From: Zantedeschia hybrid cultivar | Lineage: Eukaryota > Streptophyta > Magnoliopsida > Alismatales > Araceae | DNA length: 64,000 nucleotides | Direction of reading: 5' to 3' | Assembly: GCA_030544215.1 (NCBI GenBank) | Contig: JARZZO010000009.1 | Coordinates: forward strand, 56,973,129 to 57,037,128 | Part shown: positions 20,963 through 33,161 of the stretch, piece after piece | Numbering within the stretch: position 1 is the first letter of the stretch | How the letters are laid out: each line of letters starts with the position of its first letter | The notes under the pieces: generated by a model | The model's input: only the letters and a program-made list of their open reading frames with translations | Database searches by the model: none | Told to the model about the DNA's origin: nothing | Position numbers and translations under genes: made by a program

Positions 20963-21598
20963 ATGAAACAAAGTATGAGTAACCACCTATAGCATGAGTG
21001 GACATTGGACCACATACATCACTATGTATTAGTTCCAATAATTCCTTAGCTTTTTCTCCATGTCCTGAAAATGGAGCTTTGGTCATTTTTCTTATGAGAC
21101 AAACTTTACAAGTTGCAAATGATTCATAATCAAATAGATCAAGTTATCCATTCTTTTGCAACTTAATGATCCTATTCTCATTTATATGACCGAGCCTACA
21201 ATGCCATAGGTATGATTTATTCACATCTTTATCTATTCGTTCAAGAGACTTATTTACTAGACAAACATCATATGAAATATCGAGTAAATATATACCATTC
21301 ATTAAATATCCAGAAGTAAACAATTTGTCTCCTTGATAAATGGAACAACCTTTATTCTCAAGTTTCATAGAATATCCTTGTTTATTTAAACATGAAATAG
21401 ATATGATATTCCTAATTATGGTTGGAACATAATAACAATCTATTAGTTCCAATGAGTCTCCTGATGGCATCTGAAGTCTTGTTGTCCCCATAGCTAACGT
21501 AGCAACCTTTGCTCCATTGCCAAGTCTCAGATCCACGTCTCCGCAATTCAATCTTCTTTTATTTATTAGCACCTGCAAGTTATTGCAGATATGAGAAA
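20959..21598 (-). pseudogene. Second copy of copia A integrase edge to protease
   Basis: This 640-bp stretch repeats 7692-8331 with few substitutions and identical ends. It includes the GAG-pre-integrase zinc region (WHCRLGHINENR) and protease flap segment, open from 21144 to 21578 on the minus strand. It ends with the same AGAAA (21594-21598) before the LTR. It is a duplicated fragment of A, not a separate insertion. Confidence 0.9.
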
Positions 21599-23150
21599 TG
21601 TTGGGTTCACTGTGTCGGGATCCGACCGAAAAACGCAGCGGAATAATATGTTCGGGATCGGATCCATCCCGTTTCGATCTTTAAAATAAAACAGGGGAAA
21701 ATCGAGTTCACCTTGAGCGGATTCGAATCCGCGTTCGTTTTCCGGTTCCGTCGGAGCGATGCTGCAAGTCGCGCAGATGCCCGACCTCTAGCGGTATCCA
21801 CGCGGTTCTCCTCGCGATGGATCGTCCTCGCTTCCTCGCTCGCTGCGGCGTTCGTAGATCCCTTTTGGCTGCGCGTAATCCGCCGCGACATGCGGATTCT
21901 GAATCTCCTGTCGGACGGAAGCCGGAGCAGTCGGGAACCGCACGCCCAGAAGAGAGAGAAAGAGAGAAAGAACGAATGACGGCTAGGTCAGGGTTGCTGG
22001 CCCCGGACGTAGAATCCGTTCTTTTATAATAAGTCAGTTTGCGGTTTTTCATAAAAACCCAGACTTATCTGAAATCCTGTCGGATTATCCATCGACTTGA
22101 AAACCATTTGCGTGTGACCCTTTAGGCCCAAATACCAGTCCAGTTAATAGCCCATTAAGTCCAGTAACCCTTTACTGACCCACTGAATTAATTAATATCC
22201 TTATATTTAATTAATCAGCCGAATTTAATGTCCCACAATAAATTCGGACGGACTGCCGATCACGTTGGATGCCAAGCAAGATCGCGTGATCCTGGATGGC
22301 ACTGGGGTTATCGCAACCCTCTTTTGGAACCTTTCTGTCATCGGTTAGCGCGCGGATGTAATCCTTCATCCGTGCAATGTTCCCGAATCGACCTAGGGCA
22401 TGGTTTACTGTTAAACCCTATTTGGTCGATTCACTTGAATCAGATGCCGCTAATCTGAATCCGATAACTCTTTATCGATTACAGAGTCCGCCCTGGTTAG
22501 AGACTTCAAGCGCATCATTCCCGGAACATTTTCTTTCAAACTACCGAGAGCGGATGATCCCGTATTGAACACACAATTACCTTCGAGGGCATTTCCCTGA
22601 ATCCGATCGCTTGACTTATTGATAACTCATAGTTAGGGAGTCGTTCGTCAAGGTCAAAGCTCAGAAACCTACCAACAAGATATATTTGGAGTCTCAGGTC
22701 CAAGGATCATCCACGCAACAGTGACAAATGAATCGAGCTGGTTAACAGTGAGGTGATTACCATCCAGCGATTTATAGTCGGATCAGTTCAGTGAACTCAT
22801 TCACCAATGAGCACCTATAGGTTCAGCATAGTGTCTCCACACAAATGACTTATGGGATCAGTCACCCTCATCATATGAGCTGAAGTAACCTATACTAGTC
22901 TATCCAGATGTTCGATGTCCTATCTCAAACATCCTATGACTATGAACAATTAAGAACATGTGTTTATAAGTCTTCAGTCTCATAATTATGATCTCATCAT
23001 AATCCGAAGACTGTTGCACATGTTCATGGACTTCATCGTGATACGATAAACACAGATCGAATTAATTACACACAATGAATTATTGCCATTTATTAATAAT
23101 CTGAATAAGTACATAGTATCGATTGGCTTTGAGACCATCTAATACTAGCA
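21599..23150 (-). repeat. B-family solo LTR in copia A, with AGAAA target duplication
   Basis: 1552 bp from TGTTGGG to CTAGCA on the + strand, flanked by AGAAA at 21594-21598 and 23151-23155. Both flanks are copia A protease sequence that would be contiguous without the LTR, so this is a solo LTR formed by LTR-LTR recombination. The same insertion site and duplication flank the B 3' LTR at 8332. Confidence 0.93.
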
Positions 23151-23155
23151 AGAAA

Positions 23156-24049
23156 CACATCCAGTATCTAATACCTAAGATGTTGATTCTCTATAAGACA
23201 AGTTAAGATCAATCATGAGTATACCTGAAGCTTCACCAAGCTTCTCTTTTGCTTTTTCTGCTAGATAAATCTTGCAGTTTCTCTTCCAGTGACCTTCTTT
23301 ATGGCAGTGGAAACACTGACCTTTATCATTGACTATAGCTTTGTCTTTTTGAACCGCTGGTTTGCTTTTCACAGGCTTCTTTGGCTTACCTTTCTTAAAG
23401 GTCTGTCCAACTCTTCTTTTCTTATTGATCTTACCAACAAGCGTAACATGTGGCTTATCTTTCTGGATAGTGCCTTCAGCTGTCTTCAACATGTTGAGCA
23501 GCTCAGCCAGTGTAACCTCAACCTTGTTCATATTGAAGTTGATGATAAATTGTGAAAATGAATCTGGTAGCGACTGAAGGATTAAGTCGATGCTTAGGTC
23601 ATTGTTCATAATGAAACCAAGCACTGCAAGCCTCTCAATCCATTCTATCATCTTGAGCACATGAGTTTGCACAGATGTGCCCTCGCTCATTCTTGTCCTG
23701 AACAATTTCTTAGATATCTCATATCTTTCTGTTCTGGATTGTTCACCAAACAACTCTTGTAGGTGAGTCAGAATAGACTTGGCTTCCATGTTATCATGCT
23801 ATCGCTGTAGTTCATTGAACCAAGCATATAACACTGGACTTTAACAGAGTCCTCCTTCTAGTTTTCAAACAACATTAATTCATCTTCGTTAGCATTTTCA
23901 CTAAGTTGTTCTGGATCAGGTTGATTCAGGACATAGGCTAGTTTTTCACACATGAGGATAATCTTCAGGTTGCGTAACCAGTCAATGTAATTTGGTTCCG
24001 TAAGTTTGTTAGCATCAAGTATGCAACGTAGAGAGTTAGGTGACGACAT
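23156..24049 (-). pseudogene. gag: Copia A gag, zinc knuckle and protease start, broken
   Basis: The minus strand gives MSSPNSLRCILDANKLTEPNY at 24049 downward (N-terminal gag), then, after stops near 23800-23860, a second open part 23789-23175. That part has ELFGEQSRTERYEISK, LLNMLKTAEG and the zinc knuckle CFHCHKEGHWKRNC (about 23275-23316), ending at the protease start where the LTR inserts. A glutamine-rich patch near 23800 holds the break. It is clearly related to C gag but a distinct family. Confidence 0.87.
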
Positions 24050-26546
24050 AGCGACCTACAAGGAAATATAACAAAAATAAGAAGATAGTTCTTCGAAATC
24101 AGATTTAGGACTTTTAATCTAAATTTTATACTCTCACTATTTTTCGGCGATCTGTATGACCCTCTAATATACAGAACGGGAGATTCCAATGATCTCCTAG
24201 TGAGGATTAGAATCCTTCAGGTATCATGCATGTGATCTTGTGATAGCACAACAAATCATATCAAGTCCCTTAGACAGTCAACTATTGATAATTGCAACAT
24301 TTGCAATATCCGATCAAATTTAACCCCTGAATCAGAACGATCTTGTGGTAGCACAACAAATCAAATGATTTAGTTAAGTTTATCCATAATTACTTAGATA
24401 ACATAAATTCGTAGTGCAATCCTTGTGGTAGCATAACAAAACTACACTATTTGTCCATCTATCTTAATGACATCACATGTCGTAGACTTAGATTAATTTC
24501 TAAATCAAATAGACCTTGTGGTAGCACAACAAATCCATTTGAAATAAGAATTATCCCGAGATCTATAATGATGGTGGGTTACGTGGATTATTCTGAATAT
24601 CTCATGTTAACGACTTAAATTTTTAAAAGAGGGTTTTAAGTTGATTTATAAAAACAATCGTGCTATTAATAATATTTCGATTTGAAGTATCATTATACTA
24701 GATAGAAATATCTATTTAACAGCATATTCCATAGATATCACATATATGCAGAAAAATAAATAGGGATGATTATGGACTACTTAAGCTACTATGGAATCAT
24801 CGGAGCCAAACGATGATCCATAATAAGATCCTAGTGTGAATTCAGCAACATTGGTTCCATTTGATGTGAATCCTTCCTCTGGAGGTGTCTTCGGAAGATC
24901 CCGTTCTCTTAATTCAACAACTATTCTAAGAATGAACATAGGACTCGTACAAAAAATTCCAAATAGAATGAACATAAGAATTAAGAGAGAGGACACGCAA
25001 GTCCTATTTAAATTCCAAATAAAACATGCATCGCATTCACATACAATAATCATCACATGATCAACCTAAGTCTATGATCATCCCACCATACACATCACAT
25101 GCAGCATATAATTATCAGATAATTATAGTTGGTATCATTTTATGTATAAATAAAATAATACCATAAGTTTTTGAAATAACATTTATCTCATGCACATCAG
25201 TAACATACACAACATTATTGATAATTAAATTAACTAACTATTGAGTTAACTTTACACATGCTCAAACAATTTGAACAATAGAATAATAATAAAAAAAAAC
25301 AGGTTATGCATTGTAACATTATTAAATTTAATTGATTAACAGGGAAGTTAATAATATAATTTTTTTTTAAAGTATTAACTATACCCTTTAATCAATTAAA
25401 AAACCCTTTCATTAAATTAACAGTTATTAACAGTTTAATAATATGTTAATAATAATTAATAACAGTTATTAATTATCCCATAAAATTTAAAATTTAAAAC
25501 AATTTTAATATGGGCTTTAAAAGGGTTTAAAATGGGGCTAAAAAGGGTTAAAAAGGGCGTAACGGGTCTGTGGGAGGGTTACCGGGTCCGAACCCGGTTC
25601 GGTCAAGGCGCGGATCCGGGCGGGCTGACCCGACGGCCCACGCGCCACTTCACCCCCCCCACCCGTTAGGGTTTGGGGTGAGGCGGGCGCGCCTGGTTCG
25701 TCCCCTAACTGGCGAGGGGAGGCCGGCGCAAGCCCAGGTGATGGGCGGCGGGGCACCGGCCGGCCTCTACGGCGCCGGTCGGTATCTCCCTGCATGCGTG
25801 GAGATCCCTATCATGGCTGGTTCTCAACAGGCCTTTACTCCGCATGCTTTCATAAGCATAAAAGAGAGGCCGCCGGTCGAGGGTGGAGTTAGGGCGGCGC
25901 CGTTGAAGCTAGCGGTCGTCGCCGGTGGTACTCCTAAACTTCCTTCATGCATGTTCTGGCCGATTCCGAACACGGCATAGGTATCATGGCCTTGGAAAGG
26001 ATAAAGGGGTAACGCCGGCTGCTGCCGGTTATGGGGAATCTCCGGTAAACAACGGAGACCTGTCTGGTCGAACTAGAGGGCCATATGATCATATCACAGA
26101 GGCTTCCCCAAAACAAAAATCATGATAATAATCTACCCACCCGGAGCAGCCCTAAGGAAGACCCTATTGGATAAACCCTTTGGATAATCCGTAGATAACC
26201 TTGTGTTCACTAGTCAAAATTACAGTGTTAATCTAGACAATTTTAGATATCCTGGAAATAGATTAAGATTTTCATCAAAGGTTAAATCTTAGTCTAGTTC
26301 ATCTTATGAACTAACTGCTGTGACAAGAACACCCCTTAAACCACATATTAAATTGGTAGTGTTAAAACAATTTTAACAGCAACGTTAAGAACCAATTTAG
26401 AATAGGGAACGATTTATTAATCATCACATGATAATAATCTTAAATTTTCCCCGAAGAACAAGCCCAAGAACATGTACATTATAGTTCATCACGCATAACG
26501 ATAAATTATCACGCAAAATGAAGCCGTTTTACGATCGAACCAGCAA
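24050..26546 (-). other. Untranslated leader of copia A
   Basis: It mirrors the C leader. Next to gag is a segment conserved with C (about 24125-24215), then four hairpin-like motifs (24230-24542), an AT-rich stretch (about 24600-25540), a GC-rich block (about 25560-26060) and an AT-rich end. No coding sequence is supported; short frames in the GC-rich block look fortuitous. Confidence 0.75.
24230..24542 (-). repeat. Four repeated CTTGTGGTAGCACAACAAATC motifs with flanking stems (copia A leader)
   Basis: On the + strand the motif occurs at 24237, 24342, 24422 and 24514. Short inverted flanks surround each copy: 24230-24236/24255-24261, 24330-24334/24366-24370, 24411-24415/24441-24445 and 24505-24510/24537-24542. 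Stems differ between copies and some contain a mismatch on the RNA strand. Position relative to gag and copy number match the C leader, although the loop motif is different. Confidence 0.65.
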
Positions 26547-26562
26547 CCTGGCTCTGATGCCA
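26547..26562 (-). other. Primer binding site of copia A, initiator tRNA-Met type
   Basis: On the minus strand TGGCATCAGAGCCAGG, one base from the plant copia consensus TGGTATCAGAGCCAGG. Confidence 0.9.
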
Positions 26563-28132
26563 CTATAAGTAATCGCCTAAAATGCAGAGGAAAAATAAAT
26601 GATTCCTATGTATCGGTTGCTGGGATCGTAAAACGGACAATTATAAATTACACGGGAAGAATTGTTCTTCACCTTTGCGGGGTTTCGAATCTCCCGTGGA
26701 TTCGACCGATTCGGTAATCGCGCACGCGCACGATCTCCAGAGGTATTCACACAAGCTTCCGACGCAGACACGATTTCCTCCTCGACTTGAGTACTACGAC
26801 CCGATCTCAAATCCACTATGCACGGAGATAGAGAGAGAGAGAGATCTACTTCAAGAGAGAGAAGGAGAGAGAGAGAGGAGAGAGAAACTCCAAGAAGTGG
26901 TTGTGTACGTCCAACTCTATCTACCCCTACCCTTGGCCTCCTTATATAAGAAATAAGGATAAGCACAAGGATTAATTCTCATGATTATCTAAGAGCTTGG
27001 CCTTGGATAATTCTCCATTAAATATTCATGTTTATCCTGCGGCTTTTCACAAATACCTAGATAACCATAATATTTAACATCTCTCACCATCTAACGAGAA
27101 CTCTTATGTGTGTGACCCTCCAGGCCCATTAAACTTAGAACTAATTCTAAAGTTTAATAGTTATTAATTATTATTTAAACATCATATGTTAAATAATTAA
27201 TTCAATAAATAAGTGGTTTATCATCTGATGATTAATCCACTTGGCCTTCTGACCATGAACGGCACCAAACACTACCTCATGATCCCATAAGATATAAGGG
27301 ATACTGTTCCCTTTATTTGAACATTTCCGTCTGCAGATACCGCACAGATAAAATCCTTCATTCATCCAATGTCCCAATAACGTAAGGGTATGGTTTTACA
27401 GTCAAACCCTCTATCGCATTATTTAGATGGATTCCAGTACTTAGTTAACTTGTAGAAAGACATCTCTTTTAGTTGACCCTGGCCAAGTATTTCTGTGTAC
27501 ACATCCATAGGACATTCTCTCTCCACTCTTATACTAAGAGTGAGTGATCTCCTGTTGTTCACTTAATTACCTTCGCAAGCTTTCCACTGTATTTGAGAGA
27601 CTGACTATCGTAGACTTAATGGTTAAAGTCCACAAGTCAGAGAATCAAGACACAATGGTCTACAAGCAAGGTATCATTGGTGACTTAGGTCAAAGGACCA
27701 ACTGTGCAACTGCAACGATTGAATTTCCTGGTTGACTAATAGGTATAATTACCATCTAGGAATTCTTATTCGGATCTGTTTAGTGAACTCATTCTCTAAT
27801 GAGCACCCACAAGTTTGTCTTAGTATCACCACACGAGTGAATGTGAGATCATTCACTCTCATCGCATGAGCAAAAATAACTTGTGTCGATCTTATCAGAT
27901 ATTTAATGTCCATCTCAAATATCCTATGATCGAGAACTGTTTAAGACAAGTGACTAAGAATATTGATCTCACTATCATGATCTCATTATGATTCAATATC
28001 CCATTCATTTGTCTACGGACCTTCATTACGATAGTTAATTTGCGAGAATTATAAATAAAGAAATAATTGCCTTTATTAATAATATGAACTAGAATGTACA
28101 ATGATTGGCTTTGAGGCCACCCATTTCTATCA
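26563..28132 (-). repeat. 5' LTR of copia A
   Basis: About 1570 bp between the primer site and the D sequence. On its own strand it starts TGATAGAAATGGG. The end next to the primer site has lost the usual CA. It is the same family as the solo LTR at 30376-31929. A TATATAAG box is visible on the minus strand near 26942-26949 above a GA-rich tract. Confidence 0.85.
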
Positions 28133-28347
28133 CCTCGGCCCAGAACGACCCCTATGAATTCAAGGGATAGTATCCATGCGCCAGTCACCTACCGGCTGAA
28201 CTGGACATTGCTTCGTCCGGGACCCATCCAACAACGGCCGAGGGGTGCTCGGTGGCAACTGCCACCACACCTCCGAAGCTTGACCGTAAGCTAACGGAGA
28301 TGAGAAAGGAGATGCAGCATATGGTGACTTAGCCGTATGGGGCTCCT

Positions 28348-29009
28348 TTGGCCAGCACCATCATCAAACAGTTCCCCTTCTCCCCCGAGATCCTTGCAAT
28401 GGATGTACCATCAAACTTCAAATTGCCGAAAGGGCCATTATATGACGGGATGACTGACCCGGTTAGCCACTTTCAAAGGTTTAACTCTTACCTCTCGGTG
28501 CGAGGGGTGCCCAAAGCCATTTGCTGTCGACTTTATTCCCCCACTCTTGAAAAACAGCTTCCACCTGGTTTAAGACCCTACCCTCAAATTCAATCCATTC
28601 TTTAGTTCAGTTCGGTCAATTGTTTATTGAACAATTTTATGATGCCACTCGGCAGTGTAAGACTTTGGCTAGCCTCTTGGCCATTCGGCAGGAGGCGGCC
28701 GAGACCCTTCGAGATTTTTTTACTAGGTTATGTGTGGAGGTAGCCCAGTTCCCGAATCTAGACAACTCTATTGTTGTCTCGGCTATAATCAGCGGCTGCA
28801 CCGACGAAGGATTACTCAGCTCCATCGGGACGTGCCATCCGCCAACATTCCAAGATCTGGTGGCGCGGGCGCACAAATACATCAACCGGGAGGCGTTGAT
28901 GATGGCCAAGAATAAGAAAGTTGCCGAGCCCGCCCCGGCACTGATACTATCAGCAACTCGTCAGCGACATGACGACTTCGACTCCTCCCGGAAAAGATTT
29001 AGAAGGTAA
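28348..29009 (+). pseudogene. gag: D gag (capsid-like domain), frameshifted
   Basis: Two open stretches (28348-28605 and 28620-29009) in different frames encode the Retrotrans_gag signature: LPKGPLYDGMTDPVSHFQRF, then FFTRLCVEVAQFPN. The shift lies near 28605. The upstream part is lost to the A insertion boundary. It is typical of Tat gag, and no active product is expected. Confidence 0.85.
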
Positions 29010-29063
29010 GACGATTGGGCCCACAAATGCTCCCGGCCCCCTCGTCCTCAACATCTACCTCTA

Positions 29064-30095
29064 TTGGCTCCTTCAAGGCTACTCATGGAAGTCAAAGGCA
29101 TGCTTCGCCAACCCGAGCGTATCAGAACGGATCCCCGCCGAAGGGATCCCCAGAAATACTGTGAATACCACAGAGAAGCTAGTCACTCCACGGACGAGTG
29201 CCAATGCCTCTGGCTGGAGATAGAGCGCCTTGTCCGAGAGGGGCGCCTACCCCAGTATGATCGCAACAAGCAACCGCAGCAGCAGGCCTGGAACCAACCA
29301 GTGGCGTCTCGGCAACCCCAACATCCACCCAAGGACGGACCTCCACCAAAGGTTGCCCTGGTTGCAGAAACCTCTCATCAGCACCCAAGTGCTGGGCCTA
29401 TTATGGGCATAGCCGGGGGGCCAGACGAGGCACCACGAAGGCGGAGGCGAGATGAGTCGTCTTCGGCTATTGCGGCGGTAGACAACGGGTCAAAGCACTC
29501 CTGGAAGGAAGACATCAGCTTCACCAAAGCAGAGTTCGAAGGAATCCAGGTCCTACACGATGATGCTCTCGTCGTCAGTACTGTAATAAAAAATTACGAT
29601 GTCTATCAAATTTTTATTGATAATGGTAGTGCACATAATGTGCTTTTTTATGACTGCTTACTGAAGCTTGGTTTAACTGAGGCCGACATGGAGGCCCAAC
29701 GAGGCCCTTTGATTGGTTTTAACGGAGCCCCCTGCCGAGTGCAAGGCATAGTCTGATTGCTTGTGACCCTCGGTATGGCCCCAGCACAATTAACAGTTGA
29801 AACCGACTTCGCAGTTGTGAAAATAGACTCGGCCTACAATGTCATCTTCGGCCGACGCCTAATTGGACGAATTAGAGTTGTGTCTTCGTCCTACCATCAA
29901 AAATTGAAGTTCCATAATGACTTCGGAGTCAGAGAAGCCAAGGGAAACCAAGACTCAGCCCGTCAATGTTATATGATATCAGTAAAAGGCAACGCTGCGG
30001 TCGAGTCACTTTCAATTGAGTCTTCAGCTGATGCCTCCCCGGGCGAGGAATTGATCACTGTTCCTATCCCAGGAGGAGAAGGCCGAGTACTGTAG
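29064..30095 (+). pseudogene. D gag zinc finger and protease
   Basis: The frame contains a CCHC-like finger (CEYHREASHSTDEC, near 29160-29200) and an aspartic protease with IDNGSA in place of the usual D-T/S-G core, followed by the NVIFGR segment. One in-frame stop (TGA at 29754-29756) divides it. The N in the catalytic motif matches many Tat proteases, so the stop rather than the motif is the inactivating change. Confidence 0.8.
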
Positions 30096-30375
30096 ATCGG
30101 TTCCGTCCTCTCGCCAGATGAAGCCACTGCCATGATCAACTTCCTGAAGGAAAACCTCGACGTCTTCGCCTGGTCTCCATCAGACATACCGGGAGTCGAT
30201 CTGGAGGTGGCCATTCATCACCTTCATGTTGATCCGAACCATCCTCCGATCAAACAGAAGCGTCGAAGCTTCAACCTTGAAAGGCGAATGGCGATTCAGA
30301 CCAAAGTGCAGAAGGGCTTAAAAGCTGGGCATCTCCGAGAGGCTCACCATCTTGAGTGGGTTCCCAATGTGGTAT

Positions 30376-31929
30376 TGGTTGTTAGGAATCGACGGAACGC
30401 AGCGGAAATAAATATCGATTCCAATGTATCGGGTTGCTGGGATCGTAAAACGGACAATAAAAATAATGGGAAGAACCGTTCTTCACCTTTGCGGGGTTTC
30501 GAATCTCCCGTGGATTGAAAAGATTCAGTAATCGCGCATGCGCACGATCTCCAGAGGTATCCACACGAGTTCCCGACGCAGACGCAATTTCCTCCTCGGC
30601 TTGAGTACTTCGACCCGATCTCAAATCCACCATACAGTTGAGAAGAGAGAGGGATCTTCTTCTTCAAGAAAAAAAGAGGAGAGAGAGTGAGGAGAGGGAA
30701 AATCTCCAAGGGTGTCTTGTACGACCAACAACTTACCACCCCTCCCCTTGGCCTCCTTTTATAAGAAATAAAGATAAGCACAAGGTTTAATTCTCACGAT
30801 TATCAAAGAATTTGGCCTTAGATAATTCTCCATTTAAATATTCATGTTTATCTTGCGACTTTTCATAAAAACCCAGATAAATATAATATTTAACATCTCT
30901 CACCGTCTTACGAGAACTTTTATGTGTGTGACCCTCTAGGCCCATATATCAGTCTGGTTTCTAGCCCATTAAGCTTAGAACTAATTCTAAACTTTAGTAT
31001 TTATTAATTATTATTTAAACATCATATGTTAAATAACTAATTCAATAAATAAGTGGTTCATCATCCGATGATAAATCCACTTGACCTTCTGACCATGAAC
31101 CGCACCAAACACTACCTCATGATCCCAAAAGATATAAGGGATACTGTTCCGTTTATTTGAACCTTTCCGTCTGCAGATACTGCACAGATAAAATCCTTCA
31201 TTCATCCAATGTCCCAATAACGCAAGGGTATGGATTCCAGTACTCAGTTAACTTCTAAAAAGATATCTCTTTCAGTTGACCTTGGCCAAGTATTTTTGTG
31301 TACACATTCATAGGATATTCTCTCTCTAGTCGTATACCAAGAGTGAGTGATCCCCTGTCTTTCACTCAATTACCTTCGCAAGCTTTCCACTGTGTCTGAG
31401 AGACTGACTATCGTGGACTTAATGGTTAAAGTCCACAAGCCAGAGAATCAAGACACAATGGTCTACGAGCAAGGTATCATTGGTGACTCAGGTCAAAGGA
31501 CCAACTGCGCTACTGCAACGATTGAATTCCCTGGTTAACTATTAGGTATAATGACCTCCAGGAATTCTAATTCGGATATGTTCAGTGAACTCATTCTCTA
31601 ATGAGCACCCACAAGTTTGTCTTAATATCACCACACGAGTGAATGTGAGATCATTCACCCTCATCGCATGAGTAGAAATAACTTGTGTCGATCTTATCAG
31701 ATATTTAACGTCCATTTCAAATATCCTATGATCGAGAACTGTTTAAGACAAGTGACTTAGAATATTGATCTTACTATCATGATTTCATCATGATTCAATA
31801 TCCTACATACTTGTCTACGAACCTTCATAACGATAGTTAATTTCCAAGAACTACAAATGAAGAAATAATTGCCTTTATTCTGAACTAGAATGTACAATGA
31901 TTGGCTTTGAGGCCACCCAATTCTATCAA
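30376..31929 (-). repeat. Copia A-family solo LTR inside D RT
   Basis: About 1554 bp, highly similar to the A 5' LTR (26563-28132). TGGTAT occurs at 30370-30375 and 31930-31935 on either side, the probable target duplication, and the RT reading resumes across it. No internal sequence remains, so it is a solo LTR. Confidence 0.88.
30754..30765 (-). promoter_or_regulatory. Probable TATA box in the A-family LTR
   Basis: The minus strand reads CTTATAAAAGGAGG, a strong TATAAAAG match upstream of a GA-rich tract, and the equivalent is kept in the A 5' LTR. The start site is not visible. Confidence 0.45.
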
Positions 31930-32465
31930 TGGTATCCAAGAAAGATGGTAAGTGGCGGATGTGTGTTGGTTTCACTAACCTTAATAAAACTTGCCTTATA
32001 GATAGCTTTCCGCTGCCCCAGATAGATCAAATGGTGGATGCCACCTTTGGCCATGAGTTGCTTAGCTTCCTCAATGCTTACTCAGGATATCATCAAATCA
32101 GAATGCATCTTGAAGACGAGGATAAAACTAGCTTCACCACTGACCTCGGCCTCTATTGCTACACCCGAATGCCACTTGGCCTCAAGAACGCTGGAGCAAC
32201 CTACCAATGGCTCGTCAACAAGATGTTCGCCCCTCAGCTTGGCCGAAACATGGAGTTATACGTTGACGACATGCTTGTAAAAAGCCGAGTTGCCTCTAAC
32301 CATCTAGCCGATTTGGCCGAGACTTTCTCTACCCTGCACAGGTACCATATGAAGCTAAATCCTGCTAAATGCGCCTTCGGTGTAACCTTCGGGACGTTCC
32401 TCGGTTATCTAGTGACTCGCCAAGGGGTAGAAGCTAACCCGACCAAGGTATCATCTATCCTTTAG

Positions 32466-33161
32466 ATGCGCCCTCCGGAGAACGTCCGAGAGGTACAAAG
32501 ACTAAGCAGACGAGTGGCGGCTCTGAATCGTTTTATGTCGAGAGCAGCAGATCGCTATTTTCCCTTCTTCAAATTGCTAAAGAAGACGGACAGTTTCCAA
32601 TGGACGGCCGAATGCCAAGTCGGCCTTCGACCCACTCAAAAGTTACCTCTCTGGGGTTCCTGTCCTATCCAAAACTATCGAGGGGGAACAACTATTTGTT
32701 TGCCTCGCCGCATTCGAAGCAGCACTGAGCACTGTACTTTTTTGGGAAGAGGGCGGCATCCAGAAACATGTGTACTATGTCATCTGAGCACTTTACGGAG
32801 CGGAACTCCGGTACTCAGATTTAGAGAAGCTAGCGCTGGCTTTGATTACTTCCATGAGAAGGCTTCGGCCCTATTTCCCAGCACACCCGATCAAGGTACT
32901 GATTGACCAGGCTTTAAGGCAAGTCGTAGCTCAGCCAGAAATATCCGGGAGACTCGCCAAGTGGGCTATAAAGCTAGGGGAATTCGACATAAGCTATGGA
33001 CCTCGAACTGCAATAAAGGCATAGACTTTTGCTGATTTCATTGAGGAACTGACCACCGAAGGGCCCTCGGAAGAGACTCTGGCCGAAGATGGAGGAATCA
33101 GCCCATCTTCTTCAATTGCAGCCGAGGACCCTTCTGCCGCATCTCTCGCTTCAGGCAACAC
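32466..33161 (+). pseudogene. D gypsy-type RNase H and connection, decayed
   Basis: It begins directly after the RT stop with the connection segment (RLSRRVAALNRFMSRAADR) and continues through several frames of weak RNase H sequence (LALALITSMRRLRPYF-type region near 32835-32880). Multiple stops and a frameshift are visible. Catalytic residues cannot be traced with certainty. Confidence 0.65.

Larger units (their letters stand above)
23151..26562 (-). mobile_element. Copia element A, 5' part of the internal region (protease start, gag, leader)
   Basis: Continues A from the B-family LTR up to its primer site and 5' LTR. It encodes the protease active-site start and gag, then a 2.5-kb leader. 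Together with 5785-8331 it makes up A except for RNase H and the 3' LTR. Confidence 0.88.
30132..32465 (+). pseudogene. D reverse transcriptase, split by an LTR insertion
   Basis: The N-terminal RT part (30132-30375: DVFAWSPSDIPGVDLEV, HHLEWVPNVVLV) stops at the inserted LTR. RT resumes at about 31930 with KKDGKWRMCVGFTNLN, LPQIDQMVDATFG and the catalytic YVDD near 32258-32270. It ends at TAG 32463-32465. Frame is preserved across the LTR, so RT was open when the LTR landed. Confidence 0.87.

Noticed and set aside
25570..25980. 136-aa + strand frame in a GC-rich block
   Set aside because: It lies antisense in the copia A leader, has no recognised domain and reflects high GC content.
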